DNA of 64,000 bases from Pseudomonas sp. P5_109 (GTDB lineage: Bacteria; Pseudomonadota; Gammaproteobacteria; Pseudomonadales; Pseudomonadaceae). The position numbers and the translations under genes were made by a program. Below, piece by piece: positions 8,176 to 16,629 of the stretch. The stretch is from NCBI RefSeq assembly GCF_034009455.1, contig NZ_CP125380.1:4539501-4603500 (forward strand), read 5' to 3'. The notes under the pieces were generated by a model. The model did not search any database and was not told where the DNA came from. It worked only from the letters and a program-made list of their open reading frames with translations. The stretch's first letter is position 1. Each line of letters begins with the position of its first letter.

Positions 8176-8372
8176 AAAACCGTCTCAAGGAACTGCGCGC
8201 CGAACGCAAGTGGTCACAAGTGGATCTGGCAGCGTTGTTGAATGTTTCGCGGCAGACCATCAATGCCATCGAAAATGGCCGCTATGATCCCAGCCTGCCC
8301 TTGGCGTTTCAGATTGCCCGGGCGTTTGCGCTGCCTATCGAGAGCATTTTCGATGACGAGTTCGCCGGCTGA
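8172..8372 (+). CDS. XRE-family transcriptional regulator, minimal HTH
   Basis: The protein has 66 residues consisting almost only of a lambda-repressor-type helix-turn-helix: RLKELRAERKWSQVDLAALL, then NVSRQTINAIENGRYDP as the recognition region, ending PIESIFDDEF. There is no effector domain, as in the small YozG/YgzD-like regulators. It is coupled to the membrane protein by an ATGA overlap and probably binds the two palindromes at 7728-7788 as an autorepressor; binding is inferred from context. Confidence 0.9.
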   Translation: MKNRLKELRAERKWSQVDLAALLNVSRQTINAIENGRYDPSLPLAFQIARAFALPIESIFDDEFAG

Positions 8373-8400
8373 TCACCCTCTTTCAATCAGGCAACTGCCC

Positions 8401-9144
8401 ATGAGCCATACGGAAACCCTCGCCAAAATCCTCCTCGGCCCGGTGTTGCTTGCGCAAGGCCTGTACACCCGGCGAATGACGCCCAAATTGCCGGAGGCCG
8501 AAGGTGAACGCCAGGGCGAGGCCGGCAGCGGCGAGGTTCTGCGCTTGTTGATTGTCGGCGACAGCGCCGCGGCGGGGGTGGGTGCGGCGACTCAAGGTGA
8601 AGCCCTGAGCGGTCGGCTGGTCGAGCGCCTGGCCGATGATTATCAGGTGTCGTGGAAACTCTGGGCGCGCTCCGGTCTGGATTCGCAAGGGTTGCTGGAA
8701 CTGCTCGAACAGCACGCCGTGGAGTCGTTCGACGTGGCGCTGTTGTCGATTGGCGTCAACGATGTCACCAGCTCACTCACCCTGGATCAGTGGCTCGCTC
8801 GGCAACGGCGCTTGATGGCGCTGTTGTGCGACAGGTTTGCGGTGAGGCAGATTGTCGTGTCGCCCCTTCCGCCGATGCACCTGTTCCCCGCCCTGCCGCA
8901 GCCGCTGCGCTGGTTTCTGGGGTTCCGGGCGCGTGTTTTCAACGCACATCTGGCGGATCTGGCAGATCGAATGGATCAATGTACGATGCTGACCACCCCG
9001 CTGGTGCCCGAACCGGGCCTGATGGCCAGCGATGGCTTTCATCCGGGGCCGCTGCTTTACCGTCAATGGGCCGACGATGCCGCCAGGGTCATCGACCAAC
9101 GCTTTCGCACCACAACAATAAAAACAGGAGTTGAAGATGTCTGA
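8401..9144 (+). CDS. SGNH/GDSL-family hydrolase
   Basis: This 247-residue esterase/lipase-like protein has the block I GDSA motif with Ser55 as nucleophile, a block III GVND motif near residue 118, and DGFHP at 211-215 providing catalytic Asp211 and His214. ATG 8401 is used because it begins the recognisable protein; an in-frame extension to 8242 runs through the XRE gene in another frame. An N-terminal hydrophobic stretch (about 8-20) could be a membrane anchor rather than a cleaved signal. Its substrate is unknown. The gene's last 8 bases overlap the start of the next gene. Confidence 0.88.
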   Translation: MSHTETLAKILLGPVLLAQGLYTRRMTPKLPEAEGERQGEAGSGEVLRLLIVGDSAAAGVGAATQGEALSGRLVERLADDYQVSWKLWARSGLDSQGLLELLEQHAVESFDVALLSIGVNDVTSSLTLDQWLARQRRLMALLCDRFAVRQIVVSPLPPMHLFPALPQPLRWFLGFRARVFNAHLADLADRMDQCTMLTTPLVPEPGLMASDGFHPGPLLYRQWADDAARVIDQRFRTTTIKTGVEDV

Positions 9145-9565
9145 GCTGAACCTGAACCCCAATGTCGCAGCGTCCCTGAAGCAGTGGCACGCGATGATCG
9201 GCAAACGCGACTTGAGCGGCCTGCCCGAAATGCTCGATCCGCAGGCGGTGTTCCGCTCGCCGATGGCGCACACGCCGTATCCGGGGGCGCCCGTGGTGTC
9301 GATGATCCTCAACACGGTCATGAACGTGTTCGAGGACTTTGCCTACCACCGTGAGTTGGCCACGGCGGATGGCTTGAACGTGATTCTCGAATTCAGCGCC
9401 AAAGTCGGCGAGAAAGAGCTCAAGGGCATCGACATGATCCGCTTCAACGAACAGGGCAGGATTGTCGAGTTTGAAGTGATGGTGCGGCCACTGAGTGGCT
9501 TGCAGGCGCTGGGTGAAGAAATGGGCCGGCGCCTCGGGGCTTACCTGAAAGCCAGCAAGACCTGA
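9137..9565 (+). CDS. NTF2-like (SnoaL-type) small protein
   Basis: This 142-residue protein has the cone-shaped NTF2-like pattern: an N-terminal helix (AASLKQWHAMIGKRDLSGLP), a MLDPQAVFRSP strand and a C-terminal sheet with EFSAKVGEKELKGIDMIRF. Such proteins act as isomerases, dehydratases or ligand binders; nothing here fixes the role. ATG 9137 is preferred over TTG 9131 because CAGGAG sits 6 nt before it. It overlaps the end of the SGNH hydrolase gene, so the two are likely co-transcribed. Confidence 0.82.
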   Translation: MSELNLNPNVAASLKQWHAMIGKRDLSGLPEMLDPQAVFRSPMAHTPYPGAPVVSMILNTVMNVFEDFAYHRELATADGLNVILEFSAKVGEKELKGIDMIRFNEQGRIVEFEVMVRPLSGLQALGEEMGRRLGAYLKASKT

Positions 9566-9590
9566 TTTACCTGATTCACCAAAAATCCCT

Positions 9591-9690
9591 TGTAGGAGCG
9601 AGCCTGCTCGCGATGGGCGTTAACGAAAACGCGTGCTTGCTGGATAAACGCGGCGTTCTTGAGTCCATCGCGAGCGGGCTCGCTCCTACA
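9591..9690. repeat. REP doublet (REPIN), TGTAGGAGCGAG type
   Basis: Inverted heads TGTAGGAGCGAGCCTGCTCG and CGAGCGGGCTCGCTCCTACA are separated by a spacer containing CTGGATAAACGCG, also seen at 15407 and (slightly altered) at 44943. It lies between convergent genes and can fold into a long hairpin that may act as a terminator. Confidence 0.9.
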
Positions 9691-9714
9691 GGTTTTGTGT
9701 AACGTCTGGAATCC

Positions 9715-10839
9715 TCACACCAGCGGCTGGTGACTGGTCACGCAGTGAATCCCGCCCCCGCCCGCGGAGATCGCGTCGATGTTGAGCTGCACCACTTCGC
9801 GGTCCGGGTAGAGCTCGGACAGCAGGTCGAAGGCCTTGGCATCCGCTTCCTTGTCGCCGAATTCCGGTGCGATGATCGCGCCATTGATCACGAAGTAGTT
9901 GATGTAGCCGGCGGCGAAGTCCGGGTTGTCCTTGCTGAACCGGCTGTTGCGCGGGTTCAGCGGTGGCGACACGGTATGCACCTGCAATTTGCGGCCATCG
10001 GCATCCGTGGCGTTTTCGAGGATCTGCAGATGAGCGCGAGTGACCTTGTAGTCGTAGGACTCGGGGTCATTGTCGAGGTTGGCGATGACCACGCCGGGCT
10101 TGACGAAGCGCGCATAGAAGTCGACATGGGCGTCGGTGATGTCCTTGCCCTTGATCCCCGGCAGCCAGATGATTTTGCGCAGCCCCAGCCGTTCTTTCAG
10201 TTCGGCCTCGACATCGGCCTTGCTCCAGTCCGGATTGCGGTTGCGGTTGATCCAGCTGCTTTCGGTCATGATCGCGGTGCCGTGGCCGTCCACTTCGATG
10301 GCACCGCCCTCGCCCACCAGTTCGCTGCGCTGGTAATCCGCCTTGGCGTTTTCGGCGACCTGGGCGGCCAGTTGCGCATCCTCCTCATGCTGCTGTTTGT
10401 TGCCCCAGCCGTTGAAGTTGAAGTCCACGGCGCCGAGACCGCCGTTGCCATCGACGACAAAATTGGCGCCGGTGTCGCGCATCCAGATGTCATCCAGCTC
10501 GGTGATCACGAACGTGGTGTTGTGGCTGCCGCATTTGGCTTCGGCCAGGCGCCGCTCGCTCTGGCGACAGAACACGGTGACCGGCTCGTATTGGGCGATG
10601 CTGCGGGCGATCCGCCCAAGGGCCTCTTGCACGTGGGGCGTGAAGTCCTCCCAGATCGCGGCCTGTGCGCCGAAGGCGATGAAGGCCCGCTGGTGTTTGT
10701 CACCCTCATCGGGCATGTACCAGTCTTTTTTGCCAGCCGCGCGCACCGGCAGGGAAGCAAAGCCCAATCCCATGGACGCCACTGCGCCCAGTCCGGCGAT
10801 GACCGATGCCTGCTTGATGAATGTTCGACGTGTCGGCAT
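9715..10839 (-). CDS. Tat-exported agmatine deiminase family protein
   Basis: The protein has 374 residues. The N-terminus carries a twin-arginine signal (TRRTFIK, hydrophobic core to about residue 34, VRAAG), so it should be folded and exported to the periplasm. The body is an agmatine deiminase/peptidylarginine-deiminase fold with WMRDTGANF (Asp), GEGGAIEVDG (Glu), DAHVDFYARF (Asp/His) and GGGGIHCVT with catalytic Cys366. The predicted reaction is agmatine to N-carbamoylputrescine plus ammonia. It is the last gene of a minus-strand run AguA-AguB-binding protein-this gene, about 50 bp after the binding protein. The cytoplasmic paralogue (12904-13956) lacks a signal. Another guanidino substrate is possible. 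Confidence 0.85.
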   Translation of the reverse strand: MPTRRTFIKQASVIAGLGAVASMGLGFASLPVRAAGKKDWYMPDEGDKHQRAFIAFGAQAAIWEDFTPHVQEALGRIARSIAQYEPVTVFCRQSERRLAEAKCGSHNTTFVITELDDIWMRDTGANFVVDGNGGLGAVDFNFNGWGNKQQHEEDAQLAAQVAENAKADYQRSELVGEGGAIEVDGHGTAIMTESSWINRNRNPDWSKADVEAELKERLGLRKIIWLPGIKGKDITDAHVDFYARFVKPGVVIANLDNDPESYDYKVTRAHLQILENATDADGRKLQVHTVSPPLNPRNSRFSKDNPDFAAGYINYFVINGAIIAPEFGDKEADAKAFDLLSELYPDREVVQLNIDAISAGGGGIHCVTSHQPLV

Positions 10840-10888
10840 GTGTTTTCCTGAAATCCGGGGGTTGGCCGGCCCGCGGGCCGACCGGTGA

Positions 10889-11989
10889 TCAATTGACCGT
10901 AGCGGTCTTGAACTTGGTCCAGGTGCGCATGCGTGCCCGCATGTCGGCCTGGGGAATGTCCTTGCCGGGAATCAACCGCGCGTAGGTGGCTTCATCGAGG
11001 TAGATGTCCGGGTTGTTGCGCATCGCCGCATCGACGTCCGGCCGCGCCTTGGCGTTGGAGGTCGGGTAGCCGGTGAAGTTGCTGATGGCCGCCATGTTTT
11101 GCGGGCGCATGACGAAGTTGATGAAAGCGTAGGCGTATTCCGGGTGACGGGCGTCGACGGGAATGGCCATGGTGTCCATCCACACCGTGGTGCCTTCACG
11201 GGGGATGCGGTAGTGGAAGGTGGTTTTCTTGCCGGCGCTGTCAGACGTGCGCTGCGCCTGGGTCATGTCGCCGCTGTAGCCCAGGGACATGCACAGGTTG
11301 CCGTTGACCAGGTCGGTCACCGGTTGCGACTGGAACTTGCGGATGTATGGCCGCATCTTCATCAGCATGTCACTGGCTGCCGCCAGGTCCGCCGGTTTGG
11401 CGCTGCGCGGATCGCGGCCGAGGTAGTTGAGCACCACCGCCAGCACTTCGTCCGGCGAGTCGATCATCGAGATGCCGCAGTCGGCGAACTTCGCCGCCAG
11501 TTCCGGTTTGAACAGCATGTCCAGGCTGTTGACCGGCGCGTCCGGCGCACGCTGGGCGATCTGCTCGGCGTTGTAGGTCAGGCCGATGGTGCCCCAGGTG
11601 TACGGGACCGTGGCTTTGCTCGAATGCTCATAGTGCGAGCGCAGTTTCTGCAATCCGGGCTCGACGTCGGCCAAAGCAGTGATTTTGGACTGGTCCAGCG
11701 GTTGCAGGCTGCCAGCGCGCATCAGGCGTTCGGCCACGGTGTCACCGGGGAAGATCAGGTCGTAGCCGCTGCCGCCAGCGAGCATTTTTGCCTCAAGGGT
11801 TTCACTGCCGTCCATGACGTCGTAGATCACCTTGATCCCGGTTTCGGCGGTGAACTTGCTCAGGGTGTCTTCGGCAAAATAGTCGGCCCAGTTGTACAGC
11901 CGCAGGGTTTTCTCCTCGGCGTGCAACGCCGGCACCGCACAGCTCAACGCCAGCCCCATGGCCAGGCACCGCTTGTTGATCGTGTTCAT
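10889..11989 (-). CDS. Polyamine ABC transporter substrate-binding protein (PotF/SpuD-like)
   Basis: This 366-residue periplasmic binding protein has a signal peptide ending near ALHAEE. The mature start KTLRLYNWADYFAEDTLSKF is typical of PotD/PotF/SpuD polyamine binders, and GSGYDLIFPGDTVAERLM lines the pocket. No permease or ATPase genes are adjacent, so it must work with a transporter encoded elsewhere. It sits 1 bp after the AguB stop and before the Tat-exported deiminase, suggesting uptake of agmatine or N-carbamoylputrescine. Confidence 0.92.
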   Translation of the reverse strand: MNTINKRCLAMGLALSCAVPALHAEEKTLRLYNWADYFAEDTLSKFTAETGIKVIYDVMDGSETLEAKMLAGGSGYDLIFPGDTVAERLMRAGSLQPLDQSKITALADVEPGLQKLRSHYEHSSKATVPYTWGTIGLTYNAEQIAQRAPDAPVNSLDMLFKPELAAKFADCGISMIDSPDEVLAVVLNYLGRDPRSAKPADLAAASDMLMKMRPYIRKFQSQPVTDLVNGNLCMSLGYSGDMTQAQRTSDSAGKKTTFHYRIPREGTTVWMDTMAIPVDARHPEYAYAFINFVMRPQNMAAISNFTGYPTSNAKARPDVDAAMRNNPDIYLDEATYARLIPGKDIPQADMRARMRTWTKFKTATVN

Positions 11990-11990
11990 G

Positions 11991-12899
11991 TCACACCCCT
12001 TGGGTTGCCCAGCGTGAGTGGATCTGGCGACCGTCCTGGGTCAGCAAGGCGCCGTACATGTCCGGACGGCGATCGCGATAGATGCCCCAGGTCAGGCGGT
12101 CTTCGCGCATGGCCGCCAGGTCCAGGCTGTGCACCAGCACGCCGGTGCTGTCGCGGTCGGCTTCGGCGAGCAATTTACCCTTGTGGTTGCAGATGAACGA
12201 CGAGCCGTAGAAGTTCATTTGCAGGGTCGGATCGGTGGTCGCCGCTTCTCGGCCGACACGGTTGGCCGCGACCACCGGCAGCAGGTTGGCGGCGGCGTGA
12301 CCGCGCATGGTCATCTGCCAGTGATCGCGCGAGTCGAGGGTGGCACAGCCGGGCTCGGAGCCGATGGCGGTCGGGAACAGCAGCACTTCGGCGCCCATCA
12401 AGGCCAGGCAGCGCGCGGTTTCCGGGAACCACTGGTCCCAGCAGATGCCCAGGCCGATGCGCCCGAACGCGGTGTCCCAGACCCGGAAACCGCTGTCGCC
12501 GGGGCTGAAGTACTCCTTCTCCTGATAGCCGATGGCGTTGGGGATGTGGGTCTTGCGGTACACGCCCAACAGACGGCCATCGGCGTCGGCCACGCTCAAC
12601 GAATTGAAGTAGGCGTTGCCGGCTTTCTCGTACCAGCTCAGCGGCAGTACCACGCCGAGTTCCTTGGCCAGCGCAGCGAAGCGCTTGAGCACGTGACTGT
12701 CGCGATACTCCTCGGCCAGCGCCAGGTGTTTGTGGTGTTGCTCGATGCAGAAATACGGCGTGGCGAACAGTTCCTGCAACAGGATCACCTGCGCGCCCTT
12801 GGCCGCGGCCTCGCGGACCAATTGCTCGGCCTCGTCGAGGTTGTGTTTGAGGTCCCAGGTGCAAGGCATCTGGGTGGTGGCGATAGTCAGCAGCGTCAT
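11991..12899 (-). CDS. aguB: N-carbamoylputrescine amidase AguB
   Basis: This 302-residue nitrilase-superfamily enzyme hydrolyses N-carbamoylputrescine to putrescine, CO2 and ammonia. The catalytic triad is visible: Glu43 in LLQELFATPYF, Lys116 in VYRKTHIPN and Cys153 in GLGICWDQWFPE. ATG 12899 is chosen because MTLLTIATTQMPC is the normal N-terminus; the longer in-frame reading overlaps aguA and is not protein-like. It lies 4 bp after aguA in the same direction, completing the two-step agmatine-to-putrescine route. Confidence 0.95.
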   Translation of the reverse strand: MTLLTIATTQMPCTWDLKHNLDEAEQLVREAAAKGAQVILLQELFATPYFCIEQHHKHLALAEEYRDSHVLKRFAALAKELGVVLPLSWYEKAGNAYFNSLSVADADGRLLGVYRKTHIPNAIGYQEKEYFSPGDSGFRVWDTAFGRIGLGICWDQWFPETARCLALMGAEVLLFPTAIGSEPGCATLDSRDHWQMTMRGHAAANLLPVVAANRVGREAATTDPTLQMNFYGSSFICNHKGKLLAEADRDSTGVLVHSLDLAAMREDRLTWGIYRDRRPDMYGALLTQDGRQIHSRWATQGV

Positions 12900-12903
12900 G
12901 GCA

Positions 12904-13956
12904 TCAACCCCGCACCGGCCAAGCCGGCTGTTGCTGGGTGATGCAATGCACACCGCCGCCGCCATGGGCCAGATGGTTGATCCGCACCGGCACCACTTCA
13001 CGCCCCGGGAATGCCTGCGCCAACACTTCGGCGGCAACGTTATCGGCGTCGATGCCATAGGCCGGCATGATGATCGCGCCGTTGGCGATGTAGAAATTGG
13101 TGTAGGAGGCGCAGAACACTTCAGCCTCGGTGTCCACCGCATCGGAGGCTTCATAGAGTTCGATCAACTCGAACTTGCGGCCCTGGGCGTCGGTGGCCAG
13201 TTCAAGGGCGCGGCGGTTCTCGCGGGCCACTTCGGCGTACACCGATTGCTTGTCGTGGGTGGCGTCCACCAGCAGCACGCCGGGACGGGCAAAGGCGCAC
13301 ACGCCATCGACGTGGCCGTCGGTCATGTCACCGGTCACGTAGTCCGGATCGCCCGGCAACCAGATGGTTTTCTTCACACCGAGCAGGCGGGTGAAGATCT
13401 CTTCGATCTCGGCCTTGGTCACGCCCGGGTTGCGGTTGGGGTTGAGCAATACCGATTCGGTGGTGATCAGCGTGCCCTCGCCGTCCACATGAATGGCGCC
13501 GCCCTCGTTGCTCAGCGCCGTGCCGAAACACTCCAGGCCCAGGTGGTTGAGCGCACGGCGGGCCAGGCTCTCGTCCAGATCGTGGGCCGACTTGCCGCCC
13601 CACGCATTGAAGCGCCAGCTCACACCGGCCAGGCCTTGCTGCGGGTGGCAGACGAAGCTCGGGCCGGAGTCGCGGCACCAGCTGTCGTTGACCGCCAGTT
13701 CGATCAGCTCGACATTCGGCCCGCACAACGCCTTGGCGCTGGCGACGGCTGAAGGGTCGACCACCAGCTTCACCGGTTCGAAGCGGGCAATGGCGTTGGC
13801 CACCCGGGCGAAGTCCTCTTGAACCTGCGCCAGCGTCACCCGCCAGCCGGACTCCCAAAGGGTCTTGTTATGCGGCCAGACCATCCAGGTGGCGGCGTGG
13901 GTGACCCACTCGGCCGGCATCATCCAACCACTGTTTTGAGTTTCGTTCTGCTGCAT
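12904..13956 (-). CDS. aguA: Agmatine deiminase AguA (cytoplasmic)
   Basis: This 350-residue enzyme converts agmatine to N-carbamoylputrescine. It has the full active-site set: NDSWCRDSGPSF, SNEGGAIHVDG, TDGHVDGVCAF and GGGGVHCIT with Cys338 as nucleophile. It starts MPAEWVTHAATWMVWPHNK after about a dozen residues, with no signal peptide. It is the first gene of the minus-strand run and faces a LysR gene across 134 bp. In P. aeruginosa aguBA is controlled by the TetR protein AguR; a divergent LysR regulator here implies different control. Confidence 0.95.
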   Translation of the reverse strand: MQQNETQNSGWMMPAEWVTHAATWMVWPHNKTLWESGWRVTLAQVQEDFARVANAIARFEPVKLVVDPSAVASAKALCGPNVELIELAVNDSWCRDSGPSFVCHPQQGLAGVSWRFNAWGGKSAHDLDESLARRALNHLGLECFGTALSNEGGAIHVDGEGTLITTESVLLNPNRNPGVTKAEIEEIFTRLLGVKKTIWLPGDPDYVTGDMTDGHVDGVCAFARPGVLLVDATHDKQSVYAEVARENRRALELATDAQGRKFELIELYEASDAVDTEAEVFCASYTNFYIANGAIIMPAYGIDADNVAAEVLAQAFPGREVVPVRINHLAHGGGGVHCITQQQPAWPVRG

Positions 13957-14090
13957 GACAAGTACCTCTGAGTTAAGTCATTGTGTTCAATGAAAACGGC
14001 CTTGGCGGTCTTGGCATGCATGCTACGGCTGGTAAAACGGGCAAACAAACGATGGATTTTGCAGGCAACTGATTAGAGGAACTTATCGAT
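13957..14090. promoter_or_regulatory. Divergent promoter region between aguA and its LysR gene
   Basis: This 134-bp gap must hold promoters for both directions. It contains a TTGGCATGCATGCTA element (14011-14025) with a perfect GCATGCATGC core. Such a position and symmetry suit a LysR-type operator, but no strict match to a known consensus is claimed. Confidence 0.4.
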
Positions 14091-14951
14091 ATGCTCAAAC
14101 ACTGGCCGCCCCTGAGTACCCTGCGCGGCTTCGAAGCCGCCGCCCGGCTGGGCAGTTTTCACAAGGCCGCCGACGAGTTGCACCTCACCCAGTCGGCGAT
14201 CAGCCAACAGATCCGCAGCCTTGAGGCGTACCTGGAACAACCGCTGTTCCATCGCAGCGGGCGCAGCGTCAGCCTCACCGATGCCGGTCACGACTTGCTC
14301 AGCACCACCCAGGCGTTGTTGCAGCAATTGGCGGTAGGGATTCGCCGGTTGGGGCAGTACCAGAAACCCAATCAACTGGTGCTCAACACCACGCCGGCCT
14401 TCGCCCGGCACTGGTTGTTGCCGCGCCTGGGGGATTTCCGGCGCCAGCATCCGCAGGTCGACCTGTGGATGTTCAGCACCGATGAAGTGCCGGACATGGC
14501 CAGCCAGACCATCGACCTGGCGGTGCGCGACGACATCAGTTCCCAGGCCGAATGCAGCTTCAAGGTGCTGCACGCCGACCGCCTCTACCCGGCCTGCCAT
14601 CCAAGCCTGCTGGCCGTACCGGTTGAGCAGCGCACCACCCTGCATGGCGAGCGGGAAATGGACTGGAGCCACTGGGCGGTGGAATCGGGAATTGATGTGG
14701 GGCAGATGGATCAGGGGCTGAATTTTTCCGATCCGGGTTTACTGCTGGACGCGGCCTGCATGGGGCTCGGCATTGCGCTGGTCAGCCAGTTGCTGAGTCG
14801 TCAGGCGCGGGCCACCGGGCTGTTGCAGCCGATGGTGGAGCAAACCATCCGTGGCCCGAACTGGGCACTGCTGACCCACCGTGACAGCGAGAACATCCCG
14901 ATGGCGCGGGCCTTTACCGAATGGCTGGTCGACAACCTTGCCAGCGAGTGA
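14091..14951 (+). CDS. LysR-family regulator, probable controller of the agmatine cluster
   Basis: The protein has 286 residues. The N-terminal winged HTH reads STLRGFEAAARLGSFHKAAD with ADELHLTQSAISQQIRSLE as recognition helix, and a periplasmic-binding-like effector domain fills residues 90-286. The start LKHWPPLSTLRGFEAAARLG resembles GcvA-type LysR proteins. It is divergent from aguA and so likely activates aguA-aguB in response to agmatine or its product. It ends exactly where the convergent cytochrome gene ends. Confidence 0.9.
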   Translation: MLKHWPPLSTLRGFEAAARLGSFHKAADELHLTQSAISQQIRSLEAYLEQPLFHRSGRSVSLTDAGHDLLSTTQALLQQLAVGIRRLGQYQKPNQLVLNTTPAFARHWLLPRLGDFRRQHPQVDLWMFSTDEVPDMASQTIDLAVRDDISSQAECSFKVLHADRLYPACHPSLLAVPVEQRTTLHGEREMDWSHWAVESGIDVGQMDQGLNFSDPGLLLDAACMGLGIALVSQLLSRQARATGLLQPMVEQTIRGPNWALLTHRDSENIPMARAFTEWLVDNLASE

Positions 14952-15341
14952 TTACTGCGCCGGAAAAGTTTGCAGATAGGCCAACAGGTCTTCGATCTTT
15001 TCCGGATCGCTGAGCCCCCAGAAAATCATGCGGGTACCAGGGACGACTTTCTTTGGTGCTTCGAGATAGGCGATCAGGGTGTCGCGGTCCCAGACCAGGT
15101 TGGCGGATTTCATCGCATCGGAATACACGTAGTCCGTGGTGACGGCAGAGTGGCGACCGATCACGCCATTGAGCTGCGGGCCGAAAAAGGCGCGAGCCGA
15201 CTCGCCGACCTGATGGCAGCCACTGCAGAGGCGCTTGAACACTTTCTCCCCGGCCTGGGCATCGCCTGCTGCAAGGGTGGGCATGCTGAACAGGCCAGCG
15301 CTGAGCGCCAGGGCGAGGGGCAGTGCTGCGATGTTCTTCAT
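14952..15341 (-). CDS. Exported class I cytochrome c
   Basis: This 129-residue protein has a signal peptide (KNIAALPLALALSAGLF, cleavage near TLAAG) and one haem c site, CSGCH, in KRLCSGCHQVG. The distal Met ligand is likely in GTRMIFWGL. The layout matches small mono-haem cytochromes of the cytochrome c-550/c2 type that shuttle electrons in the periplasm. ATG 15341 (MKNIAAL) is chosen over the upstream in-frame ATG at 15380 because GGAAACGGAAC precedes it and the signal begins there. The electron donor and acceptor are not apparent from the neighbours. Confidence 0.88.
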   Translation of the reverse strand: MKNIAALPLALALSAGLFSMPTLAAGDAQAGEKVFKRLCSGCHQVGESARAFFGPQLNGVIGRHSAVTTDYVYSDAMKSANLVWDRDTLIAYLEAPKKVVPGTRMIFWGLSDPEKIEDLLAYLQTFPAQ

Positions 15342-15406
15342 GTTCCGTTTCCAGTCTGGCGATGCCGGGTATTGGAACATGCAGGCCGGGGAGATCCCAA
15401 ATCCCT

Positions 15407-15506
15407 TGTAGGAGCTGGTTTGCCAGCGATAATCGTTAACGATAACGCGTAAGAACTGGATAAACGCGGCGCACGTGAGTCCATCGCCGGCAAGCCGGCT
15501 CCTACA
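15407..15506. repeat. REP doublet, TGTAGGAGCTGG/CCGGCTCCTACA type
   Basis: The heads TGTAGGAGCTGGTTTGCCAG and CCGGCAAGCCGGCTCCTACA differ in their inner bases from the GCGGGC class at other sites, but the spacer again contains CTGGATAAACGCGG. It lies between the cytochrome promoter side and the ppx 3' end. Confidence 0.88.
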
Positions 15507-15549
15507 GTTTCCCGGGAATGCCGGCCTGCTGGATGATCTTGCGGGGATT

Positions 15550-16479
15550 TCAGTGTTTGCTCATCAATCCATGCAGCACGCCGAACCGCAGACCCGGTTC
15601 CGACGCAATCATATGCGTGATCCCGAACACCTTGAACGCCGCGAGCATCACCACCAGGCCGCCGGGCAAAATGCTCAGGCGATGGGTGGGCAGGCCCGCC
15701 AGCTTGAGATGTTTCACATGTTTGACTTCCAGCAGGCGCAATGACAGGCGCAACAGGCCGCCGTAGGTGATGCCGCTCTGGTCGTCATCATTCAAGCCGT
15801 TGGCCTTGAGCACCTTGGCCAGCATCCGCGCCGTCCCGGAAGAGCCGATCGCCTGCTGCCAGCCCATGGCGCGATAGCGGCGGGCAATGCGTTCGAACTG
15901 CACCGTCGCCGCGCGCTCGGCCTCCAGCAGCGCTTGGGCGACGATCCGCCCGCCATGGAAGTAATGTGCGCCGAAGGTGCCGCTGCCAATGGCAATGCTT
16001 TCGGTGACCAGCAACTGGTCGCCACGGCCGATGATCATTTCCGTGGAGCCACCGCCGATATCCACCACCAGCCGCGTGCTTTGCGCCGGCAAGGTGTGGG
16101 CCACGCCGGCGTAGACCAGTTGTGCCTCTTCGTGACCGGAAATAACGTCGATGCGAAAGCCCAGGTGGCGTTCGGCACTGGCCAGGAACAACGGCGCATT
16201 GTCTGCTTCGCGCACGGCACTGGTGGCCACCGCCCGCACGCGCCCGGCCTCGAAACCGCGCAACTTCTTGCCGAACCGCGCCAGCGCCTGCCAGCCACGG
16301 TCCAGCGCCAACTCATCGAGCGCCCCGCCCTGCAGGCCTTCGGCCAGACGCACCGGTTCACGCAAGGTCTTCACCTCCTGGATGACCATCTGCTGGTTGC
16401 GCCTCACCGACTGGCCAATCATCAGGCGGAACGCATTGGAGCCCAGGTCGATGGCGGCAAACAGCGGGGCGTCTTTCAT
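15550..16479 (-). CDS. Short Ppx/GppA-family exopolyphosphatase
   Basis: This 309-residue protein is of the ASKHA fold. Phosphate motif 1 is IDLGSNAFRLMIG, and the glycine-rich LVVDIGGGSTEMIIG and SGHEEAQLVYAG loops are present. Full-length Pseudomonas Ppx has about 500 residues with a C-terminal HD-like domain; this one keeps only the two catalytic domains. ATG 16479 is chosen because AAGGAA lies 6 nt upstream; an ATG at 16497 has a poorer site. It is divergent from a polyphosphate kinase 2 gene, so substrates are probably polyphosphate or (p)ppGpp. Confidence 0.88.
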   Translation of the reverse strand: MKDAPLFAAIDLGSNAFRLMIGQSVRRNQQMVIQEVKTLREPVRLAEGLQGGALDELALDRGWQALARFGKKLRGFEAGRVRAVATSAVREADNAPLFLASAERHLGFRIDVISGHEEAQLVYAGVAHTLPAQSTRLVVDIGGGSTEMIIGRGDQLLVTESIAIGSGTFGAHYFHGGRIVAQALLEAERAATVQFERIARRYRAMGWQQAIGSSGTARMLAKVLKANGLNDDDQSGITYGGLLRLSLRLLEVKHVKHLKLAGLPTHRLSILPGGLVVMLAAFKVFGITHMIASEPGLRFGVLHGLMSKH

Positions 16480-16629
16480 ACGGGGTTCCTTGCACATTCA
16501 TCTGCCGGCAGGCTGGCGGCCTGCCGGGCACTCGAGACGGATTGCGAGGATGTTGCCATGGCTTCGATGACACCCAGATGACACCAGTGGCCATCACCAA
16601 TTCGTAACAAACTGTGACCAGGATCGGCT

